Positions 10,341-20,426 of a stretch of DNA of 64,000 nt are shown in pieces; the stretch's first letter is position 1; each line of letters starts with the position of its first letter. A program made the position numbers and the translations under genes. This DNA is from Enterococcus sp. 9E7_DIV0242 (GTDB lineage: Bacteria; Bacillota; Bacilli; Lactobacillales; Enterococcaceae): NCBI RefSeq assembly GCF_002140975.2, contig NZ_CP147247.1, forward strand, positions 186,001-250,000, given 5' to 3'. Below the pieces are notes generated by a model. It saw only the letters and a list, made by a program, of their open reading frames with translations, was not told the DNA's origin and searched no databases.

Positions 10341-11339
10341 TTAATCCAAATGAATCAAACTATCTGTATCTCCATTTTTTTCTAATTCATAAAGACTGTT
10401 CAATGAACTCTCCATCAGTATTTTTGAAGCCTCCAGTGTGTAAAAAGCAATGTGAGGAGTCACGATAACCGTATCCAGTGCAAGCAGATCAGCAATGTAT
10501 GGATGTTTTTCTAGTTGCTCTTCTTTTGTTTTATTAATGTATAACTCTTCATTTTCTAAGGTGTCCAATCCGGCACCACCAATTGTTCCAGACTGTAAAG
10601 CTTTGAGAAGGGCTTGGGTATCGACTAATGGCCCACGTGCTGTGTTGATTAGAAGGGCATCAGGTTTCATTTTGCTAAGCAACTTTTCATCAACCAAGTG
10701 ATGATTCTCAGGCGTGTAAGGTGTATGAAGACTGAAGATATCTGCTTTTTCAGCAACAGCTTCGATTGTTGGCAGATAGGTTAGGGTGTCTTCGATGTTT
10801 TCTTTTGGAAATTTGTCATAGGCAATGACCTTCGCTCCTAGGGAGTTGAACAGTTGCGCTGTTGTTAGACCGATATGTCCTGTTCCGATAATACCGACAG
10901 TCAACTCATGGATTTCTCTACCAATCAATCCATCGAGAACAAAGTTTTGTTGTTGTTCTCTTTGCATAAGTTTGGGAATATGACGCAGCAGCATAAAGCT
11001 CAATGTCAGTGCATGTTCTGCGATAGCACGGGGGCTGTATACTGGCACATTTGCTGCTTTAATGTTATATTTTTTTAGGTAAGTTTTTGATAGACCATCA
11101 ATACCTGCTGAGCGGGTAGATAGGTAACGAATACCAAATTCAGCCATTTGCTGATAAGTGATTTCGTCATGAACAGAGGCCATTTGTTGAAAGGAAATAG
11201 CATCTGCATCCTTTGCGAGCCTGACTGTATCTGCATTCAGCTCTTGGTCACTCGTTTCCAATGTGATTCCGTGTTGCGCTGCCCATTGTTCAGCGACTGG
11301 TTGCTCTTTTTTTCCGATGCCAAAAATAAAAATTTTCAT
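10341..11339 (-). CDS. ldhD: D-lactate dehydrogenase (D-2-hydroxyacid dehydrogenase family)
   Basis: A 332-residue NAD-dependent enzyme that interconverts pyruvate and D-lactate. The Rossmann motif is GTGHIG (152-157). The catalytic triad falls at R235 (TARGPLVD), E264 (ENEELY) and H296 (TPHIAFY), the same numbering as known lactobacillar D-lactate dehydrogenases, and the length is typical. It is related to VanH, but there is no vanA-type ligase beside it, so a vancomycin-resistance role is unlikely. It could instead act on longer 2-oxoacids such as 2-oxoisocaproate. It lies alone, convergent with polC, with a terminator between them; the ATG is preceded by a modest AGGACG-type site. Confidence 0.88.
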   Translation of the reverse strand: MKIFIFGIGKKEQPVAEQWAAQHGITLETSDQELNADTVRLAKDADAISFQQMASVHDEITYQQMAEFGIRYLSTRSAGIDGLSKTYLKKYNIKAANVPVYSPRAIAEHALTLSFMLLRHIPKLMQREQQQNFVLDGLIGREIHELTVGIIGTGHIGLTTAQLFNSLGAKVIAYDKFPKENIEDTLTYLPTIEAVAEKADIFSLHTPYTPENHHLVDEKLLSKMKPDALLINTARGPLVDTQALLKALQSGTIGGAGLDTLENEELYINKTKEEQLEKHPYIADLLALDTVIVTPHIAFYTLEASKILMESSLNSLYELEKNGDTDSLIHLD

Positions 11340-11394
11340 AAAAAACGTCCTTTGCTGTTTTTATCCCGTAAAGAGAGGTTGTTTGCTTTTTGTG

Positions 11395-11493
11395 CGGTAA
11401 GGCATAGGAGGTACTTGTCTCATGGCAAGAAATGCGATTTGCCAGTTTCCTCTTGTCGTTCTGAAACTTGCTAAGTACATTCAGTTTTTCCTA
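11395..11493. repeat. Possible degenerate copy of the palindromic repeat family
   Basis: The right end (TTCAGTTTTTCCTA, 11480-11493) matches the tail shared by the better copies, and the body is a weak palindrome around a TTGTC/GACAA-like core. It lies directly upstream of the clear copy at 11500-11622. Assignment is tentative. Confidence 0.35.
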
Positions 11494-11499
11494 CTATTC

Positions 11500-11622
11500 T
11501 AGCTTCACAAACGAATGCCTCTCACCAATAAGCAAAAGTTTGCTTCATAGCAAAAAGTACCATGTACGAATCCCAGCTTATTGCTTGGAAGCTGATCAAG
11601 TTCGCTCAGCTTTTCCTATTTT
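11500..11622. repeat. Palindromic repeat, copy between the D-LDH gene and zapA
   Basis: Nested imperfect palindrome: the inner arms CAATAAGC (11526-11533) and GCTTATTG (11576-11583) pair perfectly, and the outer arms begin AGCTTCAC and end near CAAGTTCGCTCAGCTTTTCC. The right-end tail GCTCAGCTTTTCCTATTTT matches the other copies at 26.0-26.2 kb and 34.1 kb. No coding potential is supported. Confidence 0.65.
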
Positions 11623-11771
11623 ACGGAATTTTTTATTTATTTCCAAGTAAAGAGTGTTAAGTTATCTCTAAAGCTAGGTAGAATAATCTTTTTAAACCTT
11701 TAATTTTTTCAATAAGTAGCATATAATAAGAAAGGATTGTTATCAAGAAGCGAGTCCTTTGTGGAGATTCA

Positions 11772-11780
11772 TGATATAAT
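11772..11780 (+). promoter_or_regulatory. Extended -10 promoter for zapA
   Basis: TG-A-TATAAT at 11772-11780, about 37 bases before the zapA ATG, with no clear -35 box. Another TATAAT lies at 11722-11727. Confidence 0.6.
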
Positions 11781-11816
11781 ACAGCTTTACGGGTTTATTT
11801 ACAGGAGGAGAAAAAT

Positions 11817-12305
11817 ATGGCAAAAGATAAGACTAGATACAAAGCAATGATAGCGAATCATACGTACACGATTATTGGACAGGAAACAAAAAAACATATG
11901 GACTTGGTGACACGTATCGTCAACGAACAGTTGGCTGAAATCAAGCATATATCTCCTCAAACCAATACAGAACAGGCTTCCGTCCTATTAGCTGTCAATG
12001 CTGTTTCAGATCAATTGAAAAAACAAGAAGAAGTTCTGAAGCTGAGACAAGAGGTTGAAGAGTTGAAGCGTCGTACAATCAGAATTACGGAATTGGAAAA
12101 TAGAATCAAACGAATTGAAGCGATTGAAGAAGAAGCAAAAGATGTACTGAAGAAAAGCGGAAAAGAAGATGTTGAGATTCATAACCATATGGAAGCACAG
12201 CAGATTCTGAATGAGAATCGGAAACAACAGATTCAAAGTAAGGGAACACAAGAAGTATCAGAAAATAATGATGAAAAAGGTACCAAAGAAACCCAGGAAA
12301 ACTAA
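11817..12305 (+). CDS. zapA: Cell division protein ZapA
   Basis: A 162-residue FtsZ-ring-associated protein. The N-terminal globular part (about 1-80) has the ZapA hallmark NHTYTIIGQETKKHMDLVTR, and the C-terminal half (about 60-125) is a strongly charged coiled coil that mediates dimerisation. The tail beyond 130 is polar and probably disordered, which makes the protein longer than the roughly 85-110 residues common in bacilli. The ATG is preceded by GGAGGAG. It starts the zapA-cvpA-mutS2 cluster conserved in Firmicutes. It is expected to promote FtsZ bundling at midcell. The tail length is the only unusual feature. Confidence 0.88.
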   Translation: MAKDKTRYKAMIANHTYTIIGQETKKHMDLVTRIVNEQLAEIKHISPQTNTEQASVLLAVNAVSDQLKKQEEVLKLRQEVEELKRRTIRITELENRIKRIEAIEEEAKDVLKKSGKEDVEIHNHMEAQQILNENRKQQIQSKGTQEVSENNDEKGTKETQEN

Positions 12306-12323
12306 GCTTGAAAGGGTGGCAGG

Positions 12324-12872
12324 ATGTTAACATTACTAATACTTATCATTTTAGCCGCTGGATTTTACAGCGGTGCTAAAAGAGGATTTGTCTTACAGAT
12401 TTTATATAGTGTGGGATACTTGATTTCTTATCTAGTGGCAAAAAGCAATTATAAGGCATTGGCTTCACACTTGGAATTATATATTCCCTACCCTTCTGCA
12501 ACACAGGAATCAAAATTGGTGTTTTTTAATCAAGAAATCGTGCTTGAACTAGACCAAGCCTTTTATGGCGCAGTTGCGTTTCTACTTATTTTGTTTATTG
12601 GCTGGCTGATTGTTCGATTCGCTGCAATTTTTGCTCGCAGCCTGACATTTATGCCCATCTTAAAGCAAGCCGATTGGGTTGCTGGTGGGGTTTTAAGTAT
12701 GGTAGTGTTGTATATAGGTATGTTTCTTGTCTTAAATGCTGTCTCTATGATTCCCGTAGATTTTATCCAGAATCAGTTTGAGAGTAGTGGACTGGCTCGA
12801 TTCATGGTCAAAGACACACCAATCTTTTCTAAACAAATCTATAACCTATGGGTAGAGCAAATGATTAACTAG
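12324..12872 (+). CDS. cvpA: CvpA family membrane protein
   Basis: A 182-residue inner-membrane protein with four predicted helices (about 2-18, 22-37, 78-98, 118-140) and the CvpA-typical start MLTLLILIILAAGFYSGAKRG. The family is named after colicin V production in E. coli, but in Firmicutes its role is unsettled. It begins 18 bases after zapA with GGGTGGCAGG as ribosome site and ends before a terminator at 12890-12931. Its place between zapA and mutS2 is the common arrangement in bacilli and lactobacilli. The assignment rests on hydropathy, start motif and position. Confidence 0.85.
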   Translation: MLTLLILIILAAGFYSGAKRGFVLQILYSVGYLISYLVAKSNYKALASHLELYIPYPSATQESKLVFFNQEIVLELDQAFYGAVAFLLILFIGWLIVRFAAIFARSLTFMPILKQADWVAGGVLSMVVLYIGMFLVLNAVSMIPVDFIQNQFESSGLARFMVKDTPIFSKQIYNLWVEQMIN

Positions 12873-12889
12873 CACAAGTTGAATGGAAG

Positions 12890-12931
12890 GTTGAGACAAT
12901 GCCCGACAGGCTCTTTGTTTCAACTTTTTTT
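12890..12931 (+). terminator. Terminator between cvpA and mutS2
   Basis: Stem GTTGAGACAA / TTGTTTCAAC with an inner GCC/GGC pairing, followed by eight T residues. mutS2 must therefore either be read through or have its own start in the following 38 bases. Confidence 0.8.
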
Positions 12932-12969
12932 GTATAAGGAATAGTATGAAGGAATAGAAGGTGAAAAAA

Positions 12970-15336
12970 ATGAATAAAAAGATTTTATCGACACTCAATT
13001 TTGATAAAGTAAAACAATTGATGATCGAATATATAGTGACTGCTCAGGGTTTGGAAGAGGTAGAACAGCTACTTCCTAGCAATGACGCCGACATCATACA
13101 ATCATGGCTAAGCGAAACTGAGGATGGCTTGAAGGTCCAACGATTACGTGGTGGCATCCCTGTTCCTAAGCTGGAAAATATCCGACCTCATATTAAGAGA
13201 ATTGAAATCGGTGCAGATTTAAATGGGCTGGAGTTAGCTCAAATTGGCAGAGTCCTTTCGACGACAAGTGAGCTGTTGCGCTTTTTTGATGATTTGAAGG
13301 ACAGTGAAATCGAATTGTTCCGCTTGTATGCATGGACAGAACAACTGGTAACTATTCCAGAGCTGAACAGACGATTGAAAACAGCGATTGCAGAAGATGG
13401 CTATGTTCAGGATGAAGCTTCTCAAGAGCTTAAAATTATTCGAAATAATATTCGCAGAAGTGAACAGACGATTCGTGAACAGCTGGATGGTATTGTGCGT
13501 GGGAAAAATGCGCGTTACTTGAGTGATGCAATTGTAACGATGCGGAATGAACGCTATGTCATCCCTGTAAAGCAGGAGTACCGCAGCATCTTTGGCGGCG
13601 TCGTTCATGACCAGAGCTCATCAGGGCAAACGCTGTTCATTGAACCAAAGCAAATCGTAGAATTGAACAATCGATTACGTCAGCATCAGATTGCTGAGCG
13701 AAATGAAATAGAACGTATCCTTGCGGAGCTATCTGCTGAACTGGTGCCTTACCAACGAGAAATTCTCCATAATGCTTATGTTCTTGGTAAATTTGATTTC
13801 ATCAATGCTAAAGCGCGGTTTGGAAAAGAATTGAAAGCAATAGTTCCGGCATTGAGCCTGGAAAATCATGTCTTTTTGAAGCAAGCGAGACACCCATTGT
13901 TGAATCAAGATCAAGCTGTTGCAAATGATATCATGCTAGGTGATGACTATCAGGCAATTGTAATCACTGGTCCGAATACCGGCGGGAAAACGATTACGTT
14001 AAAAACACTGGGCTTACTTCAATTAATGGGGCAATCCGGTCTGCCCATACCGGCAGATGAAGAAAGCGTGATTGGGGTTTTCAAAGAGATTTTTGCAGAT
14101 ATTGGTGACGAGCAATCGATCGAGCAGAGCTTGAGTACTTTTTCTTCACATATGACGACGATTGTTGATGTTCTGGGTAAGGTCGATGACCAGAGCTTGG
14201 TTCTTTTTGATGAATTGGGGGCTGGGACTGATCCTCAGGAAGGGGCAGCATTGGCTATATCCATTCTGGATGCCTTAGGGAGCAAAAGCGCCTATGTTGT
14301 TGCGACGACCCATTATCCTGAACTGAAGGTTTATGGTTATAATCGAGCGAAAACGATCAATGCCAGTATGGAGTTTGATGTGGATACACTGAGTCCGACC
14401 TATCGTCTATTGATTGGTGTACCTGGCCGAAGTAATGCCTTTGAGATTTCCCGTCGTTTAGGGCTGGAAGAGAGCATTATTGGTGAAGCAAGGCAGATTA
14501 TGGATGGTGAAAGTCAGGATCTGAATGAGATGATCGCTGATTTGGAAAATCGTCGTAAGATGGCGGAAACAGAATATCTTGAAGTCCGTCATTTTGTAGA
14601 TGAATCTCAAGTACTGTACCGAGACTTAAAGAATGCATATGATTATTTCTTGGATGAACGAGAGAAGGAAATGGCAAAAGCGCGTAAGCAAGCAAATGCG
14701 TTAATCAGTGAAGCAGAAGAAAAAGCTGAAACGATCATTTCTGATATTCGGAAATTGCAATTGGCGAGCGGCAATCAAGGGGGTGTGAAAGAACACCAAC
14801 TGATTGATGCTAAGACCCAGCTATCTAATTTACATCATCAGGAAAATCATTTAGAGAAAAATAAAGTATTGAAGAAGGCTAAAGAGCAGAAAAAGCTCAA
14901 AGTAGGCGATGAAGTTATTGTAAATACTTATGGCCAACGCGGGACTTTGTTGAAAAAATCAGGAACTGATAGTTGGCAGGTACAGTTAGGGATTTTAAAA
15001 ATGACAGTGAGTGAAGATGACATGACACTTGTTGGAAAAGAAAAGGAACCTACACAGAAAATCACGGCAATTCGTTCTGCTGAGTCAAGTCATGTCTCCA
15101 ACCAATTGGATTTACGCGGCAAACGATATGAAGAAGCGCTTGCTGAGGTGGACCAATACTTGGATGCGGCCATTTTAGCAGGCTATCCTCAAGTGACGAT
15201 TGTTCACGGCAAAGGAACAGGTGCGTTGCGAACAGGAATCACTGATTATCTTAAGAATCACCGCAGTGTGAGCAGCTATGAGTTTGCTCCGGCAAATCAG
15301 GGCGGGAACGGTGCAACGATTGTTAAGTTCAAATAA
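12970..15336 (+). CDS. mutS2: MutS2 family endonuclease / ribosome-rescue ATPase
   Basis: A large ABC-type ATPase of 788 residues (791 if the upstream GTG at 12961 is used). It lacks the mismatch-recognition domain of MutS. Domains: helical core and clamp (about 10-310), ATPase with Walker A GPNTGGKT near 335, Walker B VLFDELGAGTDP, a long coiled coil (about 515-640), a KOW-like stretch near 640-690 and a C-terminal Smr domain with LDLRGKRYEEAL and the HGKGTGALR motif. The Smr domain carries the nuclease activity. Family members suppress recombination or split collided ribosomes (RqcU in B. subtilis). The ATG at 12970 is preferred because AGAAGGTG sits seven bases upstream of it. Confidence 0.95.
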   Translation: MNKKILSTLNFDKVKQLMIEYIVTAQGLEEVEQLLPSNDADIIQSWLSETEDGLKVQRLRGGIPVPKLENIRPHIKRIEIGADLNGLELAQIGRVLSTTSELLRFFDDLKDSEIELFRLYAWTEQLVTIPELNRRLKTAIAEDGYVQDEASQELKIIRNNIRRSEQTIREQLDGIVRGKNARYLSDAIVTMRNERYVIPVKQEYRSIFGGVVHDQSSSGQTLFIEPKQIVELNNRLRQHQIAERNEIERILAELSAELVPYQREILHNAYVLGKFDFINAKARFGKELKAIVPALSLENHVFLKQARHPLLNQDQAVANDIMLGDDYQAIVITGPNTGGKTITLKTLGLLQLMGQSGLPIPADEESVIGVFKEIFADIGDEQSIEQSLSTFSSHMTTIVDVLGKVDDQSLVLFDELGAGTDPQEGAALAISILDALGSKSAYVVATTHYPELKVYGYNRAKTINASMEFDVDTLSPTYRLLIGVPGRSNAFEISRRLGLEESIIGEARQIMDGESQDLNEMIADLENRRKMAETEYLEVRHFVDESQVLYRDLKNAYDYFLDEREKEMAKARKQANALISEAEEKAETIISDIRKLQLASGNQGGVKEHQLIDAKTQLSNLHHQENHLEKNKVLKKAKEQKKLKVGDEVIVNTYGQRGTLLKKSGTDSWQVQLGILKMTVSEDDMTLVGKEKEPTQKITAIRSAESSHVSNQLDLRGKRYEEALAEVDQYLDAAILAGYPQVTIVHGKGTGALRTGITDYLKNHRSVSSYEFAPANQGGNGATIVKFK

Positions 15337-15518
15337 GGATAAAAGGGCATAAGTGAACAAAATATTTGTTCCACGAACTCATTGTTTGTAAAAAAAAGAG
15401 ACTTTTGTTTGATAACTCATTTGATTGCCAACATAGTAGCTGTTGATTTCTTTCTACAGTACGAGCAGGTTTTCTCTTACTATTCGTAAGCAGATAAATA
15501 GTCTATCAAAATTTTAAG
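15337..15518 (+). other. Intergenic region mutS2-trxA
   Basis: It holds a short near-palindrome GAACAAAATATTTGTTC (15354-15370), possibly a weak hairpin after mutS2. No other gene or strong signal is seen before the trxA promoter. Confidence 0.4.
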
Positions 15519-15527
15519 TGCTATAAT
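15519..15527 (+). promoter_or_regulatory. Extended -10 promoter for trxA
   Basis: TG-C-TATAAT, 33 bases before the trxA ATG; no convincing -35 box. Confidence 0.65.
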
Positions 15528-15559
15528 AAACGTGTATCTAGAATTAGGAGGAATGAAAG

Positions 15560-15874
15560 ATGGCTGAAGCAATTACAGATGCAACATTCGCAGCTGAAAC
15601 AGATGAAGGACTAGTCCTAATTGATTTTTGGGCAACATGGTGTGGACCATGTCGTATGCAATCACCGATTTTGGATCAATTATCAGGTGAATATGAAGAA
15701 GACGAATTGAAGATTGTGAAAATGGATGTCGATGAAAATCCTGAAACACCAGGGTCATTCGGTATCATGAGTATTCCAACCTTACTGTTGAAAAAAGACG
15801 GCGAAGTTGTTGAACGTCTGGTTGGCGTTCATTCAAAAGATCAATTAACTGACGTAGTCGGTAAATATCTATAA
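15560..15874 (+). CDS. trxA: Thioredoxin
   Basis: A 104-residue cytoplasmic disulfide reductase with the active site W27-C28-G29-P30-C31 and the cis-proline loop at MSIPTLLL. The length and fold order match TrxA. It reduces protein disulfides with electrons from thioredoxin reductase. It has its own extended -10 promoter at 15519 and a strong terminator at 15917, so it is probably monocistronic. The ribosome site is AGGAGGAATG before ATG. Its location right after mutS2 is common in bacilli and enterococci. No anomalies are seen. Confidence 0.96.
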   Translation: MAEAITDATFAAETDEGLVLIDFWATWCGPCRMQSPILDQLSGEYEEDELKIVKMDVDENPETPGSFGIMSIPTLLLKKDGEVVERLVGVHSKDQLTDVVGKYL

Positions 15875-15916
15875 TTTTCTGCAGAATAGCTGCGAGAATG
15901 ACTAAAAGATTCAATC

Positions 15917-15958
15917 AAAAAATCGAGTTCTCTCTAAGTGAGAGGGCTCGATTTTTTT
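15917..15958 (+). terminator. Terminator after trxA
   Basis: Stem AAAAATCGAG plus CTCTC / GAGAG plus CTCGATTTTT with a short loop, ending in a run of seven T residues. Confidence 0.92.
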
Positions 15959-16064
15959 AATTGATTTGAAACAGGTGAAATGAATGAGTTACCGTTAGCA
16001 GTGAGGGGAAAATTACTTCATGCAACAAATGAAAATTGCCTATGTCTACCAGTTGAATAGTGAT

Positions 16065-17495
16065 TTAAAGCCAGTTTTTCCAAGCTTTTTTCAAGCGTTG
16101 GGCACAGTCTGGAATATCAGCAAGTTCAATTTTACTAAATCCCAAAAATAGTGTATTTGGAGGACAAGAAGCTTTCTCTTGCCAAAAATTCATTGTAGAG
16201 TAAACCTTCACTCCGTAATTCGCTGCTGCGGAGATCAATTCCTCTTGTTGAACTGGTTCAGCGAATGTCAGGAGAAAATATTGACCGCTCCCATTACTGG
16301 AGAGCGTCATTTTTTCTTGAACGTCAGCAAATGAGTGGGTAAACACCTCTAGTCTCTTTTTAAACACTTGATTCAAGCGGCGAACATGCTGGTCATATTT
16401 GCCTTCCTCAATCAGGGTTGCAACAATATATTGATTCAATAAAGGAACTGTGCTGTTATAATCGCTGAACATTTTTTGATAAGCTTCGGTTAGCTGTGGT
16501 GGAAGTATCATGTAGCTCATCCGCAATGAGGGTGAAAGAACTTTCGAAAAAGTTCCGAGATAAATGACACGGTCCTGTTGATCGATGGATTGTAAAGCAG
16601 GAATTGGTTTCGCATAGTAGCGAAGCTCACTGTCATAATCATCCTCAATAATATAGCTTTTGTGCGTATATGCCCATTTCAACAGTTCGTAGCGCCGACC
16701 AATTGTCAAGGTCACCCCTGTCGGAAATTGGTGTGATGGCGTGGTGTAGAGAAGTGTATCCGCTTTGACTGATGGCAGATTATCAACACAGACGCCTTGC
16801 TCATCTATTGGAATGGTTTGGGTGGTTCGTTGATTATTGTTGAATACAGAGACAGCTTTGTTATATCCGGGTTCTTCCATCAATACAGGCGTATTTGTCT
16901 TGAAAAGAAGCTTGCATAAAAAATCCAGAGATTGCTGCGTGCCGCTAGTCAAAATAATCTGATCAGGGTGACAATGAACACCACGCATGCGTTGGAGATA
17001 GTCTGTAAGTGATTCACGAAGGAACAATTCACCTTGCTTGTCTTGCAAGGATGAGATCATTTCTTCTCTATAAAGACGATCCAAGCATTGAGCAGTATAC
17101 TTTTGCCAAAGCTTTTTTGGAAAAAGATTACTTGTATGACTGCTGTTTGTCAGGTCATAAAGAATGTTAGGTTGTCCAACCGTTACTTTTTTCGAATTTT
17201 TGAAAGAAAGACTATTTTTTTCTTTCAAAGGATAGATGGATCGACTGTTAGGGAGTACGGGAACAGCCTGGACAAAAAAACCAAGCCCTTTTTCCGCAGC
17301 AATATATCCCTCGGCTGCTAATTGACTGTAGGCTGTATCAACAGTATGTCGGCTGATATCAAGTTGCTTCGCGGCGGCTCTGCTTCCTAGCAAGCAGTCC
17401 CCTTCCTTACGCACACCAGTTAGGATTTCTTCTTTCAATTGATAGTATAGCTGAAGATAAAGAGCTTCTTTTTTCGAACGATCTAAAAAAATCAT
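16065..17495 (-). CDS. MocR/PdxR-type regulator: GntR winged helix fused to an aminotransferase fold
   Basis: A PLP-binding transcription factor of 476 residues. The N-terminal GntR-type helix-turn-helix (about 1-70) shows SRAAAKQLDISRHTVDTAY. The rest is a class I aminotransferase fold with YTTPSHQFPTG and the PLP-lysine motif GTFSKVLSPSLRMSY. Translation could begin at GTG 17546, but ATG 17495 is preferred because GAAAGGAAG lies just upstream and the family typically begins MIFLDRS. It is divergent from a DMT-type exporter (17632), the usual arrangement for MocR proteins controlling a neighbouring transport or vitamin-B6 gene. There is no pdxST here, so a PdxR role is not supported. Confidence 0.88.
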   Translation of the reverse strand: MIFLDRSKKEALYLQLYYQLKEEILTGVRKEGDCLLGSRAAAKQLDISRHTVDTAYSQLAAEGYIAAEKGLGFFVQAVPVLPNSRSIYPLKEKNSLSFKNSKKVTVGQPNILYDLTNSSHTSNLFPKKLWQKYTAQCLDRLYREEMISSLQDKQGELFLRESLTDYLQRMRGVHCHPDQIILTSGTQQSLDFLCKLLFKTNTPVLMEEPGYNKAVSVFNNNQRTTQTIPIDEQGVCVDNLPSVKADTLLYTTPSHQFPTGVTLTIGRRYELLKWAYTHKSYIIEDDYDSELRYYAKPIPALQSIDQQDRVIYLGTFSKVLSPSLRMSYMILPPQLTEAYQKMFSDYNSTVPLLNQYIVATLIEEGKYDQHVRRLNQVFKKRLEVFTHSFADVQEKMTLSSNGSGQYFLLTFAEPVQQEELISAAANYGVKVYSTMNFWQEKASCPPNTLFLGFSKIELADIPDCAQRLKKAWKNWL

Positions 17496-17631
17496 TGCAT
17501 GGCTTCCTTTCTCGGGTGGCATGGTAAAAATATTCTTTAGTGGCACTTATTACGGGGCCATCTTTAGTATATCATAGAAAAATATCAAGTCATGTAAAGA
17601 TATTTTGGGTAAAAGAAGGGAAGGATAGAGG

Positions 17632-18546
17632 ATGAAAAACAGAGGAAATCAAACAAATGATGTGATTCTAGCACTTGTTGCGGTGTCATTTTTAGCTACA
17701 GGAGGGATTTTTGTAAAATTTAGTCAGCTGCCTCCAATCAATACAGGGTTTTATCGAGTACTGTTTTCCTTGCCGATTTTAGGGCTGCTCGTGCGCAAGG
17801 AGCTAAAAGGGATAGCGAAGAGAGACTGGCTATTGTTATTGTTTGCCGGTGTTTTTTTAGCAGGTGATATTGCACTGTGGAACCTATCTTTTACGTATAC
17901 AACTGTTGCTAACGCAAACCTATTGACTAATTTAACTCCGTTCACAGTAATCCCTTTGTCTTTCTTTCTTTTTAAGGAGAAGATTCCTCGCCTTTTTCCA
18001 ATCGGCGCAGGTCTGACTATTCTAGGGGTTTTTCTATTAATTGGTGGAAAAGCTGTTCCTTCATCGGCTAGTTACTTTGGTGATTTTTTAGCATTGTGTG
18101 CTTCTTTTTTCTACGCCGGCTTTTTACTGATTTGTTATCATCTTAGAGATCACTTGAGTAGTGGCATTATCATGTTCATCAGCGGCATTGGAACCACCAT
18201 CAGTCTGTTTTTTACTGCAGGAGCTGTGGAGGGGCTTCGTATTCCTGTGACTTGGTCAGCTATTTGGCCTATTCTGGGGTTAACGATTTGTCTACAAGTA
18301 ATAGGGCATAATTTACTCGCTTATTGTCAAGGGAAAATCAGTGTCAATCTTTCTTCTGTTATCTGTTTGGCACAGCCGGCAATTGCTTCGGTTTATTCCT
18401 TCATTTTCTTTGCTGAAAAAATAACAACAAAAGAGATGATGGGCATAGTGATTGTCATATTTGGCGTTTATCTGGTCAAAATGCAGTATAGTAAAAAAAC
18501 AGAGAGTAGCCCTGAACGACAGTTGGAGCAGTCTATAAACAAATAA
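17632..18546 (+). CDS. EamA/DMT-superfamily transporter
   Basis: A 304-residue membrane protein with about ten hydrophobic helices in two EamA repeats (residues about 10-140 and 153-285). The first repeat starts [22 protein letters not shown] and the second ends in the [23 protein letters not shown] pattern, where E-x-x-x-x-x-E is typical of the family. These proteins export metabolites or amino acids, or transport cofactors; the substrate cannot be told from sequence. The gene faces the MocR regulator across a 136-base spacer, which makes it the obvious regulatory target. The ATG is preceded by GGGAAGGAT, and uvrC follows with its own promoter. Confidence 0.85.
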   Translation: MKNRGNQTNDVILALVAVSFLATGGIFVKFSQLPPINTGFYRVLFSLPILGLLVRKELKGIAKRDWLLLLFAGVFLAGDIALWNLSFTYTTVANANLLTNLTPFTVIPLSFFLFKEKIPRLFPIGAGLTILGVFLLIGGKAVPSSASYFGDFLALCASFFYAGFLLICYHLRDHLSSGIIMFISGIGTTISLFFTAGAVEGLRIPVTWSAIWPILGLTICLQVIGHNLLAYCQGKISVNLSSVICLAQPAIASVYSFIFFAEKITTKEMMGIVIVIFGVYLVKMQYSKKTESSPERQLEQSINK

Positions 18547-18587
18547 AGAACGTACATTCCCGTTTTCTCGCACAAATCAGTGTCTCA

Positions 18588-18596
18588 TGCTATAAT
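18588..18596 (+). promoter_or_regulatory. Extended -10 promoter for uvrC
   Basis: TG-C-TATAAT, 31 bases before the uvrC ATG. Confidence 0.65.
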
Positions 18597-18626
18597 AAGT
18601 CAGATAGCGAAGAGAGGAACAAGCGA

Positions 18627-20423
18627 ATGAATGAACGAATAAAGCACAAACTGGCGTTACTTCCTGATCAGCCGGGCTGCTATCTGATGAAAGATAAACA
18701 TGGCACGGTAATCTATGTAGGGAAAGCCAAAATATTAAAAAATCGTGTCCGCTCCTATTTTACAGGGAGCCATGATACTAAGACGGAACGCCTTGTCAGT
18801 GAAATCGAGGATTTCGAATATATTGTCACAGAATCGAATATTGAGGCCCTGTTACTGGAAATCAATCTGATTCACAAAAATGATCCAAAATATAACATCA
18901 TGTTGAAGGATGATAAAAGCTATCCTTTTATTAAGATAACCAACGAAGCTTACCCGAGATTATTGATTACTCGGAAAGTCTTGAAGGATAAGGCGCTATA
19001 TTTTGGGCCTTACCCAGATGTAAAAGCGGCAAATGATACAAAACGTTTGTTGGATCGGCTGTTCCCTTTGCGGAAATGTAAGGTCCTGCCAAAAGAAGTT
19101 TGCCTTTATTACCATATGGGCCAATGTTTGGCTCCTTGTGTTTTTGATATTCCCAAAGAGAAATATACTGAAATGGTCGGAGAGATTCGTCGCTTTCTTA
19201 ATGGCGGCTATCCTGAAATCCAAAAACAGCTGGAGGATAAGATGTCATCAGCCGCTGAAAAGATGGAATTCGAGAAGGCGGCAGAGTATCGTGATTTAAT
19301 CAAATCGATCGAAACAGTCATGACGCGTCAGAAGATGACGAATGCGGATTTAGTGGATAGAGATGTCTTTGGCTATGCCGTGGACAAGGGCTGGATGTGT
19401 GTTCAGGTTTTCTTCATCCGTCAAGGAAAGCTGATCGAACGGGATGTTTCGATTTTTCCATTTTATGATGAAGCTGAAGATGATTTCCTAACATTTATTG
19501 GTCAGTTTTATCAGGAGAATGAGCATTTTATTCCTAAAGAGGTATTGATACCCGATAACATTGATAAAGAAAGTGTAGAAGCTTTGTTGGCAACAAAAGT
19601 CATTCAGCCGCAACGGGGAGAAAAGAAGAAGCTTGTGAAGCTGGCAGGAAAAAATGCAACGGTTGCTTTACAGGAAAAATTTGATTTAATTGTTCGCAAA
19701 CAGGAACGCACGATTGGTGCGGTGGAACGACTGGGTGATGCTATGAATATTCCCGTGCCTATACGGATCGAAGCCTTTGATAACTCGAATATTATGGGGA
19801 CAGATCCGGTTTCTGCAATGGTGGTCTTTATTGATGGCAAGCCTGCGAAAAAGGAATACCGAAAATATAAGATAAAGACGGTCAAAGGGCCGGATGATTA
19901 TGCGTCAATGCGAGAGGTTATCTATCGTCGCTATTCTCGTGTGCTCAAAGAAGGACTGCCGTTTCCAGATTTGATTGTGATCGATGGAGGAAAAGGCCAG
20001 GTAGATGTCGCAAGAGATGTTCTTGCCAATCAGCTTGGTTTGGATATCCCGATTGCCGGTTTGGCTAAAAATGACAAGCATAAAACCAGTGAATTATTAT
20101 TTGGTCCAGAGCTCTCAGTCATTCCATTAGAAAGAAATTCACAGGAATTTTTCTTACTGCAAAGAATTCAGGATGAAGTCCATCGATTTGCGATTACTTT
20201 CCATCGTCAGCTTAGAAGTAAAAACAGCTTTGCTTCCAAATTGGATGATATTGAAGGGTTAGGTCCAAAACGAAAGAAAGAACTCTTACGCCAATTCAAA
20301 TCCTTGAAGAATATCACCGCTGCTTCTATTGAAGACTTGAGGCTGGCTGGACTCCCCAAGAACGTTGCCCAGAATGTATATAGTCATCTTCATGAGGGCG
20401 AGGATAAGGAAAATAAAGAATAG
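18627..20423 (+). CDS. uvrC: Excinuclease ABC subunit C
   Basis: A 598-residue nucleotide-excision-repair nuclease. The GIY-YIG domain (about 12-95) includes [20 protein letters not shown] and makes the 3' incision. A Cys-rich link [22 protein letters not shown] (near 145-170) follows, then the UVR domain for UvrB contact (about 200-235). The RNase H-like nuclease with IEAFDNSN and VIDGGKGQ makes the 5' incision, and a helix-hairpin-helix lies at the C-terminus ([13 protein letters not shown]). Length is typical. It has its own promoter and is followed by a terminator at 20427-20466. Confidence 0.97.
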   Translation: MNERIKHKLALLPDQPGCYLMKDKHGTVIYVGKAKILKNRVRSYFTGSHDTKTERLVSEIEDFEYIVTESNIEALLLEINLIHKNDPKYNIMLKDDKSYPFIKITNEAYPRLLITRKVLKDKALYFGPYPDVKAANDTKRLLDRLFPLRKCKVLPKEVCLYYHMGQCLAPCVFDIPKEKYTEMVGEIRRFLNGGYPEIQKQLEDKMSSAAEKMEFEKAAEYRDLIKSIETVMTRQKMTNADLVDRDVFGYAVDKGWMCVQVFFIRQGKLIERDVSIFPFYDEAEDDFLTFIGQFYQENEHFIPKEVLIPDNIDKESVEALLATKVIQPQRGEKKKLVKLAGKNATVALQEKFDLIVRKQERTIGAVERLGDAMNIPVPIRIEAFDNSNIMGTDPVSAMVVFIDGKPAKKEYRKYKIKTVKGPDDYASMREVIYRRYSRVLKEGLPFPDLIVIDGGKGQVDVARDVLANQLGLDIPIAGLAKNDKHKTSELLFGPELSVIPLERNSQEFFLLQRIQDEVHRFAITFHRQLRSKNSFASKLDDIEGLGPKRKKELLRQFKSLKNITAASIEDLRLAGLPKNVAQNVYSHLHEGEDKENKE

Positions 20424-20426
20424 AAG

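Noticed and set aside
10341..11339. VanH-type vancomycin-resistance dehydrogenase
   Set aside because: The catalytic residues fit any D-lactate dehydrogenase and no vanA/vanX-like genes or van regulators are adjacent.
11148..11650. Two plus-strand frames across the D-LDH start and the repeats
   Set aside because: They are antisense to a real gene or lie inside palindromic repeats; composition is not coding-like.
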